A stretch of DNA of 64,000 nucleotides from Acanthamoeba sp. SK_2022b. Its lineage: Eukaryota; Discosea; Longamoebia; Acanthamoebidae. How positions within the stretch are numbered: the first letter of the stretch is position 1; every line of letters starts with the position of its first letter. The notes beneath the pieces were generated by a model. That model saw nothing but the letters and a program-made list of their open reading frames with translations. It ran no database searches and had not been told where the DNA came from. The translations under genes were made by a program, and so were the position numbers. The DNA lies in the NCBI GenBank assembly GCA_027943245.1, contig JANDJZ010000261.1:1-64000 (forward strand), written 5' to 3'. Of this stretch, positions 12,301-23,990 are shown in pieces.

Positions 12301-13260
12301 CATGTTGGGCTGCCCCCCCCCAACGGATTATCATCACGCAACGTCAGCAAGAATAAACGATGTATATGTTCAATATAAATAAAGGGGGGGGGGGAAATGA
12401 AAAGCGAAAGCGAAAAGCGAGAGAAGACGTACAACGGTCCACGATTGTGCGGAGAAGAGAAGATTGGAGGGCCGGAGGAAGGAGAGGATGCGCTTGATGA
12501 ACTTGGTCTGCAGGGCCGTGGACAGATGGGTCGGATTGCGCAGTGGGCCCTCCAGAATCTCGGTCACCGTGTACCACTCCCAGCGCGAGTAGTCCTGGGA
12601 CATGTACGGTCAACCACGCGCATGTTTGAACACGCGAATGCAGCGTGTGCGATGTCGTGAGTGATGACACGGAGTGGCGTTGGCTACCTTGGTGGCTAGG
12701 ATCTGTGTTTGCTGGAGACGAGCGAGGAGCTGCTTGTCATCCATGCCCCAATCGATCTTCTTCTTGACGTCGTCAATCCTGTCCAGCCGCCTGTGGCATC
12801 ACACGCACTCGCGACTGTCAAACTCCGCTCCCCACGGAAAGAGCGTGCATCGAAGGAGAGTGGAGGATTTGGGTGTGGGGCCGTGCCTGTTGCGACCCTT
12901 GAGTCGCCTCCATTTGTTGGCGCCAGTGACGATGAGCGAGAGATGGAAGTCGAAGAACGACGACTCGCCCTTGATATGCGAGAACTGGTGCAAGTTGCCC
13001 ACCTAACGATCGGAGACGACGCACAGACAACCCCGCCGCGGTCAGCCAGCCACTCATTGGGAGAGGGAGGGAGAGAGTGCCCGCTTGGGGGGGGGGACGC
13101 ACCATGGCGGAGGCGCTCATGCGCACGCCGCGGGTGAGGTTGAACGAGACAGCGGAGCACATGAGTTCGGGCAGCGTCTGCAGTCGGGCACACTGTGACG
13201 TGGGCAGCAGGAAATGCGACAAGTGCAACAGCTCGGCCAGCAACACCGTCGCCTTCGTGG

Positions 13261-13323
<63 letters not shown>

Positions 13324-15869
13324 GCCAAGGACGTGTTTCCAGTGAGCACGTGCGCCTGCTGTTGTGAGGGGGGGGGGACTGATTGAACGCACCGATCTCG
13401 GCGTTGTGTACTTGCCTCTCAGGAGGTGGAGGCGACGAGGCCGACTTCTCCCTGCTCTTTTCCTTGTCCTTGTCTTCCTTGTCCTTGTCTCCGGCCTCCT
13501 TCTCGTCGCCCTGCTCGGCAGCGCCCGTGCAAGGGAGCTCGCAATGTGAGGCCACGCGCCGAATGGGGGAAGGGTTTGGGGGTAGCGGTGCGACGCAAGC
13601 TAACCTTGCTGTAAGCGGTCGGGCTGAAGTTGGGGAGCTCGTCCTTGTCTTGGCCCAGTTTGACCAGCGCTTGAATCAGCCCGCAGTCGACCAGAATCAC
13701 GAGCACCATTCCCTATGTGTGTTTGACGGACAACAAACGATGACCCAACGACGTGGCGATGACCGAATCGTCAACACGCATGCGATCGAGACCAGACGCG
13801 AGGGAGGGAGAGAAAGGGGACAGTTGCTGGAGGCGGGCGAGAGGCGGTACCAGGTAGTTGTACAGGAGGTTGGGGCGGTCGGAAAAGGTGCGCGAGGGCA
13901 GATCGAGCCCCACGCCCAGCCCCAGATGGTCGCTCGGTCCAGTGGCGCGACCGGCCTGACCCACGCAGAGAGACAAGGGCGTTATCACGCGTTAGGGTTT
14001 ACCACCGGTCAGACCAGGCCACAGGCTCTGAGCTTCCTGCTCGGCGGCACAGCGCGCACCTCCGTGCTCGAGCGACGAGCAAAGGCCTCTTTGCCGGCAG
14101 CGGCCGGCAGGTGGAACATGGCCATGATCCCGTCCAACACCAACTCCTGTGGTCGCCACGTTGATATTATTATTATTAGGAGATTGATTCATCCATATTG
14201 ATTTATGATGAATGGAATTGGGCAGCGGGGTCGGGGTTATGTCGACGTACGTGGAGCTCGGGGAAGGGGAGGGTCAGCGAGAGCACGAGCGAGCGCAGGC
14301 CGGAGGGGTCCGAGGAGAGGTAGATCAGACCCGTCCACGACTTGACCAAACCTGCAGCGGGATGGCACGCACCGAATGGATTAGCTCTCTGAGTTACACA
14401 AAGAAATAGTCATCCGACATGCACAGGCGGGAGCGAGCCTACCAACAACGGCGCGAACCGATGCCGCCCACTGATCCTTCCGCGTCGGGACGGGCCCTCC
14501 CTCTGTGCCATCACATCGCAGCAACGTTAGAGAACAATCCTTGTAGCGCTGTCCAAAATTTTTTTAATATAAAACGAAAATAATTAAATCAAATCAAAAT
14601 GTTCCAAAGGGGTTTCGGGGGGTGCACACCGGGTCCCTCGGTGAGCGCGGCGAAAACGCCCCGCAGGTCGGTGTGCGGCCGGAGGTAGGCCCGGTTCTGC
14701 GGGTGGTTCAAAATGTACCTGCGGGGAGAACGAGAGATGGACGCGGCCAGTCAGAGCTGTTGCGTGCTCGTCCGGTTGGGAAAGCGGGGAGCGTACAAGA
14801 CGCCGGCGAGGAGGGAGTCGTGTTGGTCCGAGAAGGCCGGGTCCACCAGGGCGTTCAGCAGCGTGCGCATGCCACCGCACTGCACTCCTCGCGTCCGTTA
14901 GATGACGCGCTTGTGGTTGGGCCGTGAGCGTGGAGGGGGGGGGGACCTGAGCCACGCCTTTGATGTTTTGCACGGCGAGCAGGGCGAGTGTGTCCAGGGC
15001 GATGCGCACAAAGGGATCGTCGCGGGCTTCGACGACAGCCAGCAGGGATTGTATGATACATCGCGGCGTGAGCACCGGGTCGACCTCCACGATACGGCGC
15101 ACCACGCGCATTGCCTCCACGCGCTGTGTTGTGTGGAGATTGGGGGGGGGGATCGGTTAGTGCCACAGAGACAAGAGCATGACGACGACAATGACAAAGA
15201 AGGTGAGGAGGGTTACTTCTGCGGTGGTTCCCTTGTCCTTCTCGAGAGAGCGGGAGATGAAGTAGGCGACCTGGTAGAAGACCAGATGACGCACAAAGTC
15301 GCTGTCGCCGTCGCGCATGAATCGTCGCAGGGTGCGCAGCGCGGCTCGCCTGATCGTGGAGGAGCCACTCCCCAAGGCGCCTCCCATCCTGATGGACCGA
15401 CCCACAACCCACCACATACACATGCAACAACAACAGTGCACATGGGCTCAGACGCGTGACGGCCGTCTGAAAGAACGAAAGCGAAAGCGAAGGAGGAGCG
15501 TGACGAGCGAGAACGCGGCGTAGGCCAACAACCACCACACCGCCCATCCCCAAACACACGCCCATCCCAAAGAGGACCTGCCCAAATTGAGAAAAGGCCC
15601 TGTCGGGGAGGAGAGACGCACGTGGTGAAGAAGGTAGCGTAGGAAACGATGGAAGAAACGTCTTCGATCTTGGGCGCCAGGTTGGCAAGGGCGTTGAGGC
15701 CGTCGAGCGCCACTTGTAAGTCCTCGTCGCATTTGTCCACTTCATCGAGGTGGACCTTGACCTCGGACGTGGCTTTGATTGGATTAGCGTTGGGGGGGGG
15801 GGTTAGATTAAGATGGGCTGTGGCTGAACCCCTGGCGTTTTTGGACAGGTCGCTGCTTGGGGTGTCCAT
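9318..15869 (-). CDS. RICTOR: Rictor/Pianissimo, TORC2 subunit (multi-exon)
   Basis: Large intron-rich gene for the TOR complex 2 scaffold. The start is ATG at 15869 (MDTPSSDLSK). N-terminal HEAT-like exons include IRRAALRTLRRFMRDGDSD (about 15350) and VRRIVEVDPVLTPRC (about 15100). The middle domain has DYSRWEWYTVTEILEGP (about 12590). The diagnostic Rictor_V part includes VVRFLATRHMRVLLRAGVAN (about 11600) and SVLDEAVDEEECLECLI followed by QPASVLAGIG and a block ending LQYWKETG (about 11250). C-terminal landmarks are HLYGELAKTAKGCGIL (about 10940), FAVRGTAVYVIGMVSGTEQG (about 10100) and a tail ending HPAKP at 9318. In order, these match human Rictor blocks such as PxHLYGQL and VRGTCFFALNLIS. 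The protein is expected to control cytoskeleton, chemotaxis and AKT-type kinase phosphorylation. A long CA repeat sits in one intron. Exon limits were not all resolved. Confidence 0.9.
13263..13322. repeat. (CA)n microsatellite in a Rictor intron
   Basis: About 30 CA units in a Rictor intron, reading (TG)n on the sense strand. Confidence 0.95.
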
Positions 15870-16365
15870 GCAAACGTGGAAAAGGTACCTTGCATATAGG
15901 CCTAAATCTTTTTGCTCCTCCTTGTTGTCGCTAGATTGACAAAAAAAATGCCCATTTATAAGACATTAATGCTCTAATTAATATTATGCGACTCGATTAC
16001 TTCGGCATTTTTAAAATAGTTTTACTTCTCGTGATGGAGGACCGCCAACGGAGAAATATTGGAGCCATTTTAGCAAACATTAATGCTTTGGGAACGTTCC
16101 CCCAATCCCAGGCATTTTCAAACCTCGATTTTACAGGGATCCTGTATTTAGTTTTTCTCCCTTCAGGCAACCACGAAGTGGACGTCTGTGGTCTTTTAAT
16201 CGATCAATTCTCGCAAGGACGGGCACTACACTTACGCCCAATTCTTCTCTTGACATCTCATCCATCGTCGCTGCGGTGTGAGGTAGTGGAGGGAAACGCC
16301 ATTAGAAAGAGATTTTTGATCGACGTAGCAGAAAGTAAGAGGTCCAGAGTTGGTTGGAAGTGCCA
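15870..16365. promoter_or_regulatory. Divergent promoter region Rictor / RasGAP
   Basis: About 495 bp between two divergent start codons (15869 minus, 16366 plus), clearly AT-richer than its flanks, with poly-A and TTTTTAAAATAG-type tracts between 15930 and 16030. It probably serves both genes. An unexplained open frame starts at 15986 and runs through it into the RasGAP gene in another frame (see findings). Confidence 0.55.
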
Positions 16366-19300
16366 ATGTCGGAACCGTCACCGCGTGGAAAGAAGGAGCG
16401 ATCCAGAAAGGACAGAAAGGATGAGAAGAAGGACAGGACGTCAAAGAGGAAGGAAGACCTGACCAGCTCCTCGGAATCGTCGGCCACGGAGGCGCTCGAG
16501 GATAAGAGGAAACTTCGCTCTGCCTCCTCCCGCAGCACCGACAGGAAGGGCGACAACTCGCGCTCGCACAGCCCGCGCGCCAAGACTTCCGATAAGGATG
16601 AGAAGAGGGAGGACAAGAAGACGAAGGAGACCGCGAAGGACTCGACTGCCGTTGTCGCCGCAAAGAAGGGAGGTGACGACAAGGTCCCCTCGGAAGCCGT
16701 TGTGCGGCCCATTCAGATCGCAGCCGATGAGGAGCTCGATGGCGAGGCGGCCCTCTTTGGCCAACAGAAGGAGGCGCTCTTGTTGCTGCTCGAGGCGCGC
16801 ATGCTCCTCACCAAGATGGTGAGATGGCGATGGATCAAGGAGCAGAACGAAATCGAGGAGAGGCGAAAGAAGACTCAAGAGGAAAAGAAGAAGAAGGGCA
16901 AGCTCAGCGTCACCGAGATCCAGTCCGTGCTCAAGTCTCAACCCGATGGAGAGGACGGCGACTGGACCTCGGGTACCTTAGCTCCATTTCTTTCTTTGTC
17001 TCTTCATTCACTCACCCAATTTATTTTGCATTAATACAGAAATCCAGGAGCTCAAGCGCCAGCTGGTCATCGAGATCAGGCGCAATCATGTCCTCGATCG
17101 CGACCTCCAGAAGCTCGACAAGCGTATCGGTCTCCTAATTAAGAACCGCACCACACTTCAGGTGCGCTTGACATTTGTTCGACCGCTTCAAGCTGAAGCC
17201 GTTGCTCATTCCCCCCAATCCACAAATCCTCTTCAGGATGTCCTCGAAGGTCTGGAGAAGGGCAAGAAGAAGGGTAAGGCCAGAGGCAAGGGCGAAGAGC
17301 AGATTTGGGATCTCAAGAAGGACCCGCGCAAGATGGAGGTAAGGACGACAAAGTGTCTGGCGCTCGCACTTGCAAGTGTAAGTGTTAATCTTCAATTTGG
17401 TTTTCATTTGTGTGATAGTTCTATCAAGAGCTGTTCTACTTGCTGCAAACGGAGCCCAAGTACCTGGCGAAATGCGTCTACCTCGTCCAGCCCGAGCAGA
17501 TGGATTCCTTCCTCGACACAACCATCCTCACACTTTATGGTGACGCTTTCTCGCCTCGCGAGGAGTACCTCATCCTCTCCCTCTTCAAGCTCGCCATCAA
17601 GAACGAGATCTCGAAGATCAATTCGCTCTCCGACTTCTTGAAGGCCAACACCGTGGTGCCCAAGATGGTAATTACCTACAATCGACGCAAGCAAGGTCTC
17701 GAGTACCTCAGGAGCACTCTCGGCCCCCTTCTGAAGATCGTAATGGAGAAGACCGATCTCAGCTTGGAGCTGCACCCCACCGTCATCTACCAGTCCATGA
17801 TTAACGAGATGGAGATCCGCACCGGCGAGAAATCGACGCTCGACAGGAACATTCCTGAGGAGAAGGCCATGAACAACCCCGAGGTCAAGTCGATCATGAA
17901 CCAACGGCTCAACGCTCTTCAGGAGATCTGCCAGATGTTCCTCGACGGCGTCATCAACTCGATGAGCAACCTCCCCTACGGTATCCGCTGGATCTGTAAG
18001 CAGATCAAGCACCTCTCCATGGACCGCTTCGGCGAGGCCCTCGACAACGACCAGGTAAGGAACTCCTCCCCCCTTTCCTCCCTTGCATTCGCTTACCGCT
18101 CCTCTTTCCCTTTCATCCTTTTGCAGGTGTTGAAGGTGACGGGCTACTTCGTGTACTACCGTTTCATCAACTTGGCCATCGTCACGCCCGACGCCTACAA
18201 CGTCGTGGACAAGGAGCTGGAGCCCGTCGTCCGTAAGAACCTGGTCGTCGTCGGTAAGGTGCTTCAGAACCTGTTCAACTTCCGTTCTTTCAGCAAGCAG
18301 GAGAAATACATGATGCCCCTCAACGACTTCATCGACAAGAACAAGCTCACCGTCGAGCACTACTTCAACTCTCTCGTCAAGGTGCGTGTTCATTCACTCA
18401 TCCATCGATGCCTGTTGTTGTTGTTGCCAAGTGCACACTCATCGCTGTCGCTAACCCTTCCCCTCTTCGGATTGACGCGTGTAGGTCGATGACCCCGAGG
18501 ATCACCTTCAAGTGAACAAGTACATGGAGCTGACGCAGAAGACCAAGCCCGTGATCCTCATCTCGCTGCACGAAATCTCGGCCACGCACCACCTTGTGCT
18601 GCAGAACCTCGATGCTCTCGCCGAGAAGGACGACGAGCTGAGGGTCATCATGAAGGATCTGGGCGACGCGCCTCCTGAGATCCCCGAGGAAGACGATCGT
18701 GAGATCCAGCTCACCCTCACCTCCAACCGGTTCAAGGTTCGTGACCATCGCGCGCTCTCTTTCTCTCTCTCTCTCTCGCGTGCTCTCTGTGTGTCTGTCT
18801 CGCTCTCCTCTCCTCCTTCAGCTGTTCCGATCGCTGGTTCTCAGGCATGCGCGTGTGTAGGTTGAAGTCGAGGAGGACAACGAAGTGGAGCGTCTCTACG
18901 CGGAGACCAAGGAGCTCATCATCCCCGTGCTGCGCACGATTCCCATCGAGACGTCGATCCACCGCCTCCACCTCACCGACGTGCTGGAGTCGGGCATTCG
19001 CTTCGCTGGCGAGACCAACAACAAGCAGCTCTCCACCCAGATCAACAAGATCCTGGAGAACATCGCCAAGCTCGAGAAGGAGGGCCGCTTGTCCAAGTCG
19101 GACCGCTACGAGAGCTTCGTCCACGACATCTCGCTCGAGGTGGCTAACCGGGCCGTCATTCGGGAGCAGCAGAAGAGGGAAATCGAGCGCTTGACCCAGA
19201 CCCTGACCAACCTCCGCAAGCACCAGGTACGCTTACCTTGTGCTCCCCCCTCTCCCCGCACTGGGCGCAACGTCGCTCACCTCTGCTCTCATCATCTCGT

Positions 19301-19929
19301 TTCGGCGTTCGTCGTGCGCAGGCCTACGTGAAGGAGCAGATCGCTCAGTACCAGGAGTACCTGCAGCAGTGCCGCGAGCAGCACTACCGACCCACGTCGT
19401 CGAAGCTCAAGGGCAGCAAGAAGAGCAAGAAGACCGCGCCAGCGGCTGGCAAGACCATGGCCGGTCCCTTCAAGTTCAGCTACAAGGACTTGCAGAAGCA
19501 GGTGCCAGCCCTCACGCCTCGCTCCCGTTTCGTTTCGTTTCGACTCACCAGAGTCTTGGCTCGCGCCGGTTGCCGTGTTCAGGGCGTGATCGTTGACTCT
19601 GAGGTGCCGGCTCTCTCGCGCAAGAAGACGCAGTTCCTCATCTCGTCGGCTGAGGTCGGCATCTTCGACATCGTCGCCAAGATCGCCGGTATCTCTGTCG
19701 AGAAGGTACTGCACAGACCTCGCCTTCTTCTCCACCTCTCTCTTGTTGTGCCGCGGAAACCCCCAAGCGTGGACTGACGTTCGTGGTCGGCCGCCAGATG
19801 ACGCTCGAGTTGGACGACCTCCTGGAGAGGCACTACAACGGCGTGGAGTACCTCGAGCTCGAGCAGGTGACGCTGGACGTGAACATGACGATCCACTTGA
19901 TCAACAAGTTCTTCTTGGGCAAGAAATAA
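16366..19929 (+). CDS. IQGAP-related Ras GTPase-activating-like protein
   Basis: ATG at 16366 (MSEPSPRGKKERSRKD) opens a Lys/Ser/Glu-rich N-terminus of about 130 residues. Charged coiled coils follow, then a GRD/RasGAP fold and a RasGAP C-terminal domain. Exon 1 ends at 16972 and joins exon 2 at 17040 (TSE-IQELKRQL). The GAP core includes LFYLLQTEPKYLAKC, SNLPYGIRWICKQIKHL and TGYFVYYRFINLAIVTPDAY. The YYRFINxAIV block is the IQGAP-type version, which lacks the FLR arginine motif of active RasGAPs, so the domain probably binds Rac/Cdc42-GTP rather than hydrolysing Ras-GTP. There are no calponin-homology domain and no clear IQ motifs, as in the Dictyostelium GapA/DGAP1 family that acts in cytokinesis and the cortex. 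The C-terminus ends INKFFLGKK. The start is supported by the spliced reading; the basic N-terminal extension is unusual for this family. Confidence 0.9.
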
Positions 19930-20270
19930 GGAGACGAACGACGCTGGAGGGAGAGAAAGTTGGAGGTGGCCACCGACCATCTCTGGAAAACCAAGGAACG
20001 CTTCGTCCACCCGTGTCGACTACCAGGCCCCACTGATCCCTCCTCCTTCCATTCCTTACCCTTGCGAAGCTGTACTGCACAACTCCTTCAAACACTGTAA
20101 TCCATTCTCTTTTCCCCTCTTCTTCCTTGCACGTCCAGTCCGCCCTGCCTTTGCGAGACGAATTGCCAAGTTTGACGCACCGGACACAGACCATCTCCAT
20201 GGGATTGCTGGTGGAGCTCATGAAGGATATCACCCCACTGTCCCAGCACTAAAGACTAAAGCATGTTAAC
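19930..20270. other. Convergent 3' intergenic region
   Basis: About 340 bp between the stops of the RasGAP (+) and the glycosyltransferase (-). It should contain both 3' UTRs. No gene, RNA or repeat was recognised. Confidence 0.6.
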
Positions 20271-23200
20271 TCATGGCGCTCCAACACAAAGGGAGGTGCT
20301 GTTCACCGAGAGGGAGTAGCCGCCGAGGGCCGTCGCGTTGGCCAGACCCAGCGCAGTGCCTTGAGTGCATTGCCCGACTAGGTTGCCGCTGTGAGCCAGG
20401 CTCTTCAGCAGCGGGTTTCTGCCTGCCTCCTCCTTGGCAAAGGCACTCCCGACAAGCCGATAGCACTCCCGTCGAACGTTGGCGCTGTCCTCACTCTTCG
20501 CCGGCGGGACGTTGCTTGCGTTCTTGGCAAGGCAGCTGGCCCAGTAGTCGATGATTGAGTTGGGAGGCAGCTGCACGCGCAGCTGGGGCTTGTTTGTGTG
20601 GTTCGTGCTGACCGCGCCGAGGAGGATATCCGCACATCGCCCCTTGTACTCGGCCAGATCGCGACGGAGCGCTGCCGTGGGCGGGGCCGAGTAGTGCAGA
20701 AGGTTCTCTGCAGCCATCAGCCAGATGCCAGAGCTGGCGAGCGGGTCATCAGCGCTAACCAGCGGTGTCACGATGCGCTCTGGGTGGCGCATCCACCAGC
20801 CCAGCATGCACCGAAGGGCCCAGTGCTCAATAAATAGGTGGTTGTCGAGATGGAGGACAGCGGCAGTGCGAACATGACCGAGGGTCTGCGTCCAGTGGTC
20901 GTCGTGCGAGTTGCTCGTGGCGTTCAGCACTAGTAATCGTGGTTCCGGTGCTATCGGACAGGCTCTGCCCTGGTGATCCCACACCAGGATTATCCGCTCG
21001 ATCACGTCTGAGTATTTCGGAGTAAGGTATCTGCGGATGGTGTTGCTCGTCCAAGCCATGCGTATGTCAACATTGTTGGTGGTCAGGATGATGGTCATCA
21101 TATCCGCTCGGGAGACGGCAAGCTCGCCAAAGAAGGTATAACTGGGAGGAGAAGAGATCGTCGGCGGGGCGTCGATGGGCTGCGGCGATAGAGGCAGGCG
21201 GGTGGGGGGAACCACTCGCGACACGTTCATCTCGGGGAACGGCCTAGCAGGCTGGAGAGGGGAGGGGTTGTCTTGGTAAATTCGGTTCAGCGCGGCGTCT
21301 CTGGCCGCGTGCTGGGAGCTGAAGGTTTCCTTACACCCGACCACCGGGCCATCGACGATATAAGCGCCCTTCCAGTTGTCAACCGACGCGGCGATGCGCA
21401 AGTTCATCAGCAGATCCTCTCCTCCCTGCTCCTTTTCCACCACCTCTCGAGCGCTGGTCCAGAGGGCCGAAGGGTCCCAGTAGGAGGCGAGGTGGGAAGT
21501 CGCGAAGAAGGCGGCGCTCGTGCTTACCATCGAGATCTCCCGCGCATTGATCCTGGTTGAATGCAGAAGAGCCTTAAGAGCGCTCGCATCCTCGGCCACC
21601 GACTTTTCGATGCCTGCCGAACACTGCCGGAAGCCGACCAGGTGATTTGGGTGCAGCTGAGCGGTGTAGAAAGCAAACGCGACGTCTTCGCGCGAGATGC
21701 GCAGGCGGGCATCGAGCGTCATGACGATGCCGGTGCTAGCGTCGGGTAGGGGTTGGAACCAGTCCTGCACAGAGGCTCCCACTCGTTCCACTCGACAGCG
21801 CACGGCGAGCCCATCTTTCTCCTTGGTCGGGCATCCAGACGGCTGATCTGCCGAGGAGGGCGCTCTCCACCGAACGACAATCTCCCACACGCTGGGCATA
21901 GCTTGCCAGTAATCGATCGCATCGGCGAGTTCGTCGACCTCGCCTTGGGACCACATCACGATGGTGAAGTGGTCGTACGCCTTCCAGTCGGGCTGAGGAA
22001 ACAGCGCTGATTCGGAGGCTATACTCACAGGCCGCTCGTATACGTCGTACTTGACCATGTCGCCCCAGCTCGGCAGCCGCGCGGTCGGATCCCGCTGGGC
22101 CAGTTCGGCGTTGAGCTGGTTTCTGACCTCCTGCCTCATCGTCGAGAACCGTACGTTGGTGCCTAGGTCGACGTGGTTCGTGGAGAAGGACTCACCGGGG
22201 CCGACGTTGGGGTAAATCATGTAGGATCCCGTCTCGACCATGAAGCGGAGGAGGAACTTCTTCCACGACTGGGTCATCGGCCACCGGTTGATGTTAACGA
22301 GATTGGGTACCAGCGGATCGTAGGCCGAGTAGCGGTCGAACCACGTGAGAAACTCCCGCCACATGCGAGGCATGAACACCGCGCCCCACGAACAAGGCAG
22401 CTGCATCGCGTAGGCAGGCTCCTCGGTCTCGGGCTGGAACCTAAGCTCCTTGGAGTGCGTGGGCGAATAGAGCGCAATGCCCACCAGCGGATTCTGCCAG
22501 AGCAAGCCATCGAAGCCATAGTAGTACTGAAGGATGGATGGGACCAGCCAGTTCATATATTGGGAGGATACCTCCACATCGTCCTCCAAGAACACTACCA
22601 TCTCGTCGAGATGTTTCGGCAACCAGCTGTCCATGATGTTGTGTGGCGAGTAGCGCACCTGGTAGTTCCCGTACGCCCACAACACCGCATCCAGATACAA
22701 GCGTACCTGCTCTTGCTCGGCACTGTGGTCCACGAGTACAAGCAGGTCGACGGGAAAGCTTGCTTGACGGTAATCTGCACCAATAAGAGATCGCACGAGA
22801 CGCCGGAGTGAAAGTAGGCCGTTCTTGGTGAATACGATGAGCTGAAGGCGCGGCTGTGCCAGGCCCATGCGCAGGGCCAACAGTTCCTCCCGGTCGAACT
22901 GCTGTGCTACCCAAGGCCGCTCCACCACCGCTGGATGCAGCAAGTCGAAAAAGGTGTTGATGCGGGGAATGAAGTCAGAGTAGGCTTGTGTGTGGAGGTC
23001 TTCACGTTGCCAACTGGCCTTCCTCCTCAACAAGATCTGCTCGACGCCACCCTCTCTGCCGAGGCGAGTTGACAGGAAGGACTTCATGCCACGGCGCAGG
23101 AAGTCTTGATACGGCCGGTTCTGTGGGTACTCAAAGACATGCCTGCTGCCGCCGTGGATGGCTATCTTGTCGTTGTGGAAGAGCGCCCCCGGCACAGGCC

Positions 23201-23990
23201 CCACCTTGTTGAGGTAATGTAGCCGCGTCGCCACGACCACGTCGCCGGGATACATGAAAGGCAGGAACAGATTCATGAAGAGGCATGGCAGTGTCCAGGA
23301 GCCCACGAAGCCGCCCTCGCCAAACGGCGCAAAGGGGAGAAGGAAATCGATGACTGACGAGTGCAGTATGGTCTGTCCGTTGTCGAAGGAATTCACCAGG
23401 GCGACCTCTTCGTCCGGCTGCCCGATCGAAGCTTGCTGGTATTGGTAGCCACCAGGCACCAGGATCGCGGGACCATATTTGGCCAACAAGTAGAGCATAT
23501 AACTCTCCACCGTCGTGCCGGTGGCCGCATGCGACGTTGTGTTGGTTCTTAGCTCGAACGTGATGTCATCATCTAGCAGGAGGAAGTAACCGCAGTCGTA
23601 TCGTTGCGCTTGTTCGTCGCGGAACAGCTGAAGGCCGGCTTCAATAGCAGACGCCCATGTGCTCTGTGGCGCTGGCCTGAAGGTCACGCGCTGCCCCGCC
23701 GACAGTAGGCCACTCAGGCTAGCGCGAGTCAAGGGAGCTAACTCTGCGTGGCCTGGTCCCCACACGTTCCACACTGCCGGGGTTGAGGGGAAGTAGGCGG
23801 AAGAGATATGCCAGGCCATCTCCGTCGTCTCTGCATTGCCCACAATACACACAGGGTATGCGGGTGGCGTTGCTTGTACCAGATACTCGCGGAAAGGTTG
23901 TGCGTAGTGGACTAGGTGCCATAAACCAACACAACCAACTACCAGCGCCAAGACACCTATAGTTCTATAGCGCATCAGCGAGGAGGGCAT
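20271..23990 (-). CDS. Multi-module type II membrane glycosyltransferase (exostosin/GT64-like)
   Basis: Uninterrupted 1239-residue frame from ATG at 23990. A single anchor at residues 10-27 gives a type II Golgi topology. Four nucleotide-sugar-transferase-like modules can be seen. Module 1 has LLLDDDITF (DDD at 140-142). Module 2 starts LQLIVFTKNGLLSLRRL and has VVFLEDDVEVSSQYMNWL (EDD at 469-471). Module 3 starts FTIVMWSQGEVDELADAI (about 676) with degraded GIVMTLDARLRIS at 760. Module 4 starts MMTIILTTNNVDIRMAW (about 964) with degraded AAVLHLDNHLFIEHWAL at 1048. The last two have the exostosin GT64 layout (conserved strand, WxxP-like helix, then DDD position) but lack a full DXD, so they may not be catalytic. 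Modules 1 and 2 keep acidic metal sites. The acceptor is unknown. A 3.7 kb intronless gene is unusual here and suggests retroposition or transfer. Confidence 0.78.
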   Translation of the reverse strand: MPSSLMRYRTIGVLALVVGCVGLWHLVHYAQPFREYLVQATPPAYPVCIVGNAETTEMAWHISSAYFPSTPAVWNVWGPGHAELAPLTRASLSGLLSAGQRVTFRPAPQSTWASAIEAGLQLFRDEQAQRYDCGYFLLLDDDITFELRTNTTSHAATGTTVESYMLYLLAKYGPAILVPGGYQYQQASIGQPDEEVALVNSFDNGQTILHSSVIDFLLPFAPFGEGGFVGSWTLPCLFMNLFLPFMYPGDVVVATRLHYLNKVGPVPGALFHNDKIAIHGGSRHVFEYPQNRPYQDFLRRGMKSFLSTRLGREGGVEQILLRRKASWQREDLHTQAYSDFIPRINTFFDLLHPAVVERPWVAQQFDREELLALRMGLAQPRLQLIVFTKNGLLSLRRLVRSLIGADYRQASFPVDLLVLVDHSAEQEQVRLYLDAVLWAYGNYQVRYSPHNIMDSWLPKHLDEMVVFLEDDVEVSSQYMNWLVPSILQYYYGFDGLLWQNPLVGIALYSPTHSKELRFQPETEEPAYAMQLPCSWGAVFMPRMWREFLTWFDRYSAYDPLVPNLVNINRWPMTQSWKKFLLRFMVETGSYMIYPNVGPGESFSTNHVDLGTNVRFSTMRQEVRNQLNAELAQRDPTARLPSWGDMVKYDVYERPVSIASESALFPQPDWKAYDHFTIVMWSQGEVDELADAIDYWQAMPSVWEIVVRWRAPSSADQPSGCPTKEKDGLAVRCRVERVGASVQDWFQPLPDASTGIVMTLDARLRISREDVAFAFYTAQLHPNHLVGFRQCSAGIEKSVAEDASALKALLHSTRINAREISMVSTSAAFFATSHLASYWDPSALWTSAREVVEKEQGGEDLLMNLRIAASVDNWKGAYIVDGPVVGCKETFSSQHAARDAALNRIYQDNPSPLQPARPFPEMNVSRVVPPTRLPLSPQPIDAPPTISSPPSYTFFGELAVSRADMMTIILTTNNVDIRMAWTSNTIRRYLTPKYSDVIERIILVWDHQGRACPIAPEPRLLVLNATSNSHDDHWTQTLGHVRTAAVLHLDNHLFIEHWALRCMLGWWMRHPERIVTPLVSADDPLASSGIWLMAAENLLHYSAPPTAALRRDLAEYKGRCADILLGAVSTNHTNKPQLRVQLPPNSIIDYWASCLAKNASNVPPAKSEDSANVRRECYRLVGSAFAKEEAGRNPLLKSLAHSGNLVGQCTQGTALGLANATALGGYSLSVNSTSLCVGAP

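Noticed and set aside
17404..18393. 329-codon minus-strand open frame
   Set aside because: Antisense to the RasGAP core; the plus strand carries the recognisable domain.
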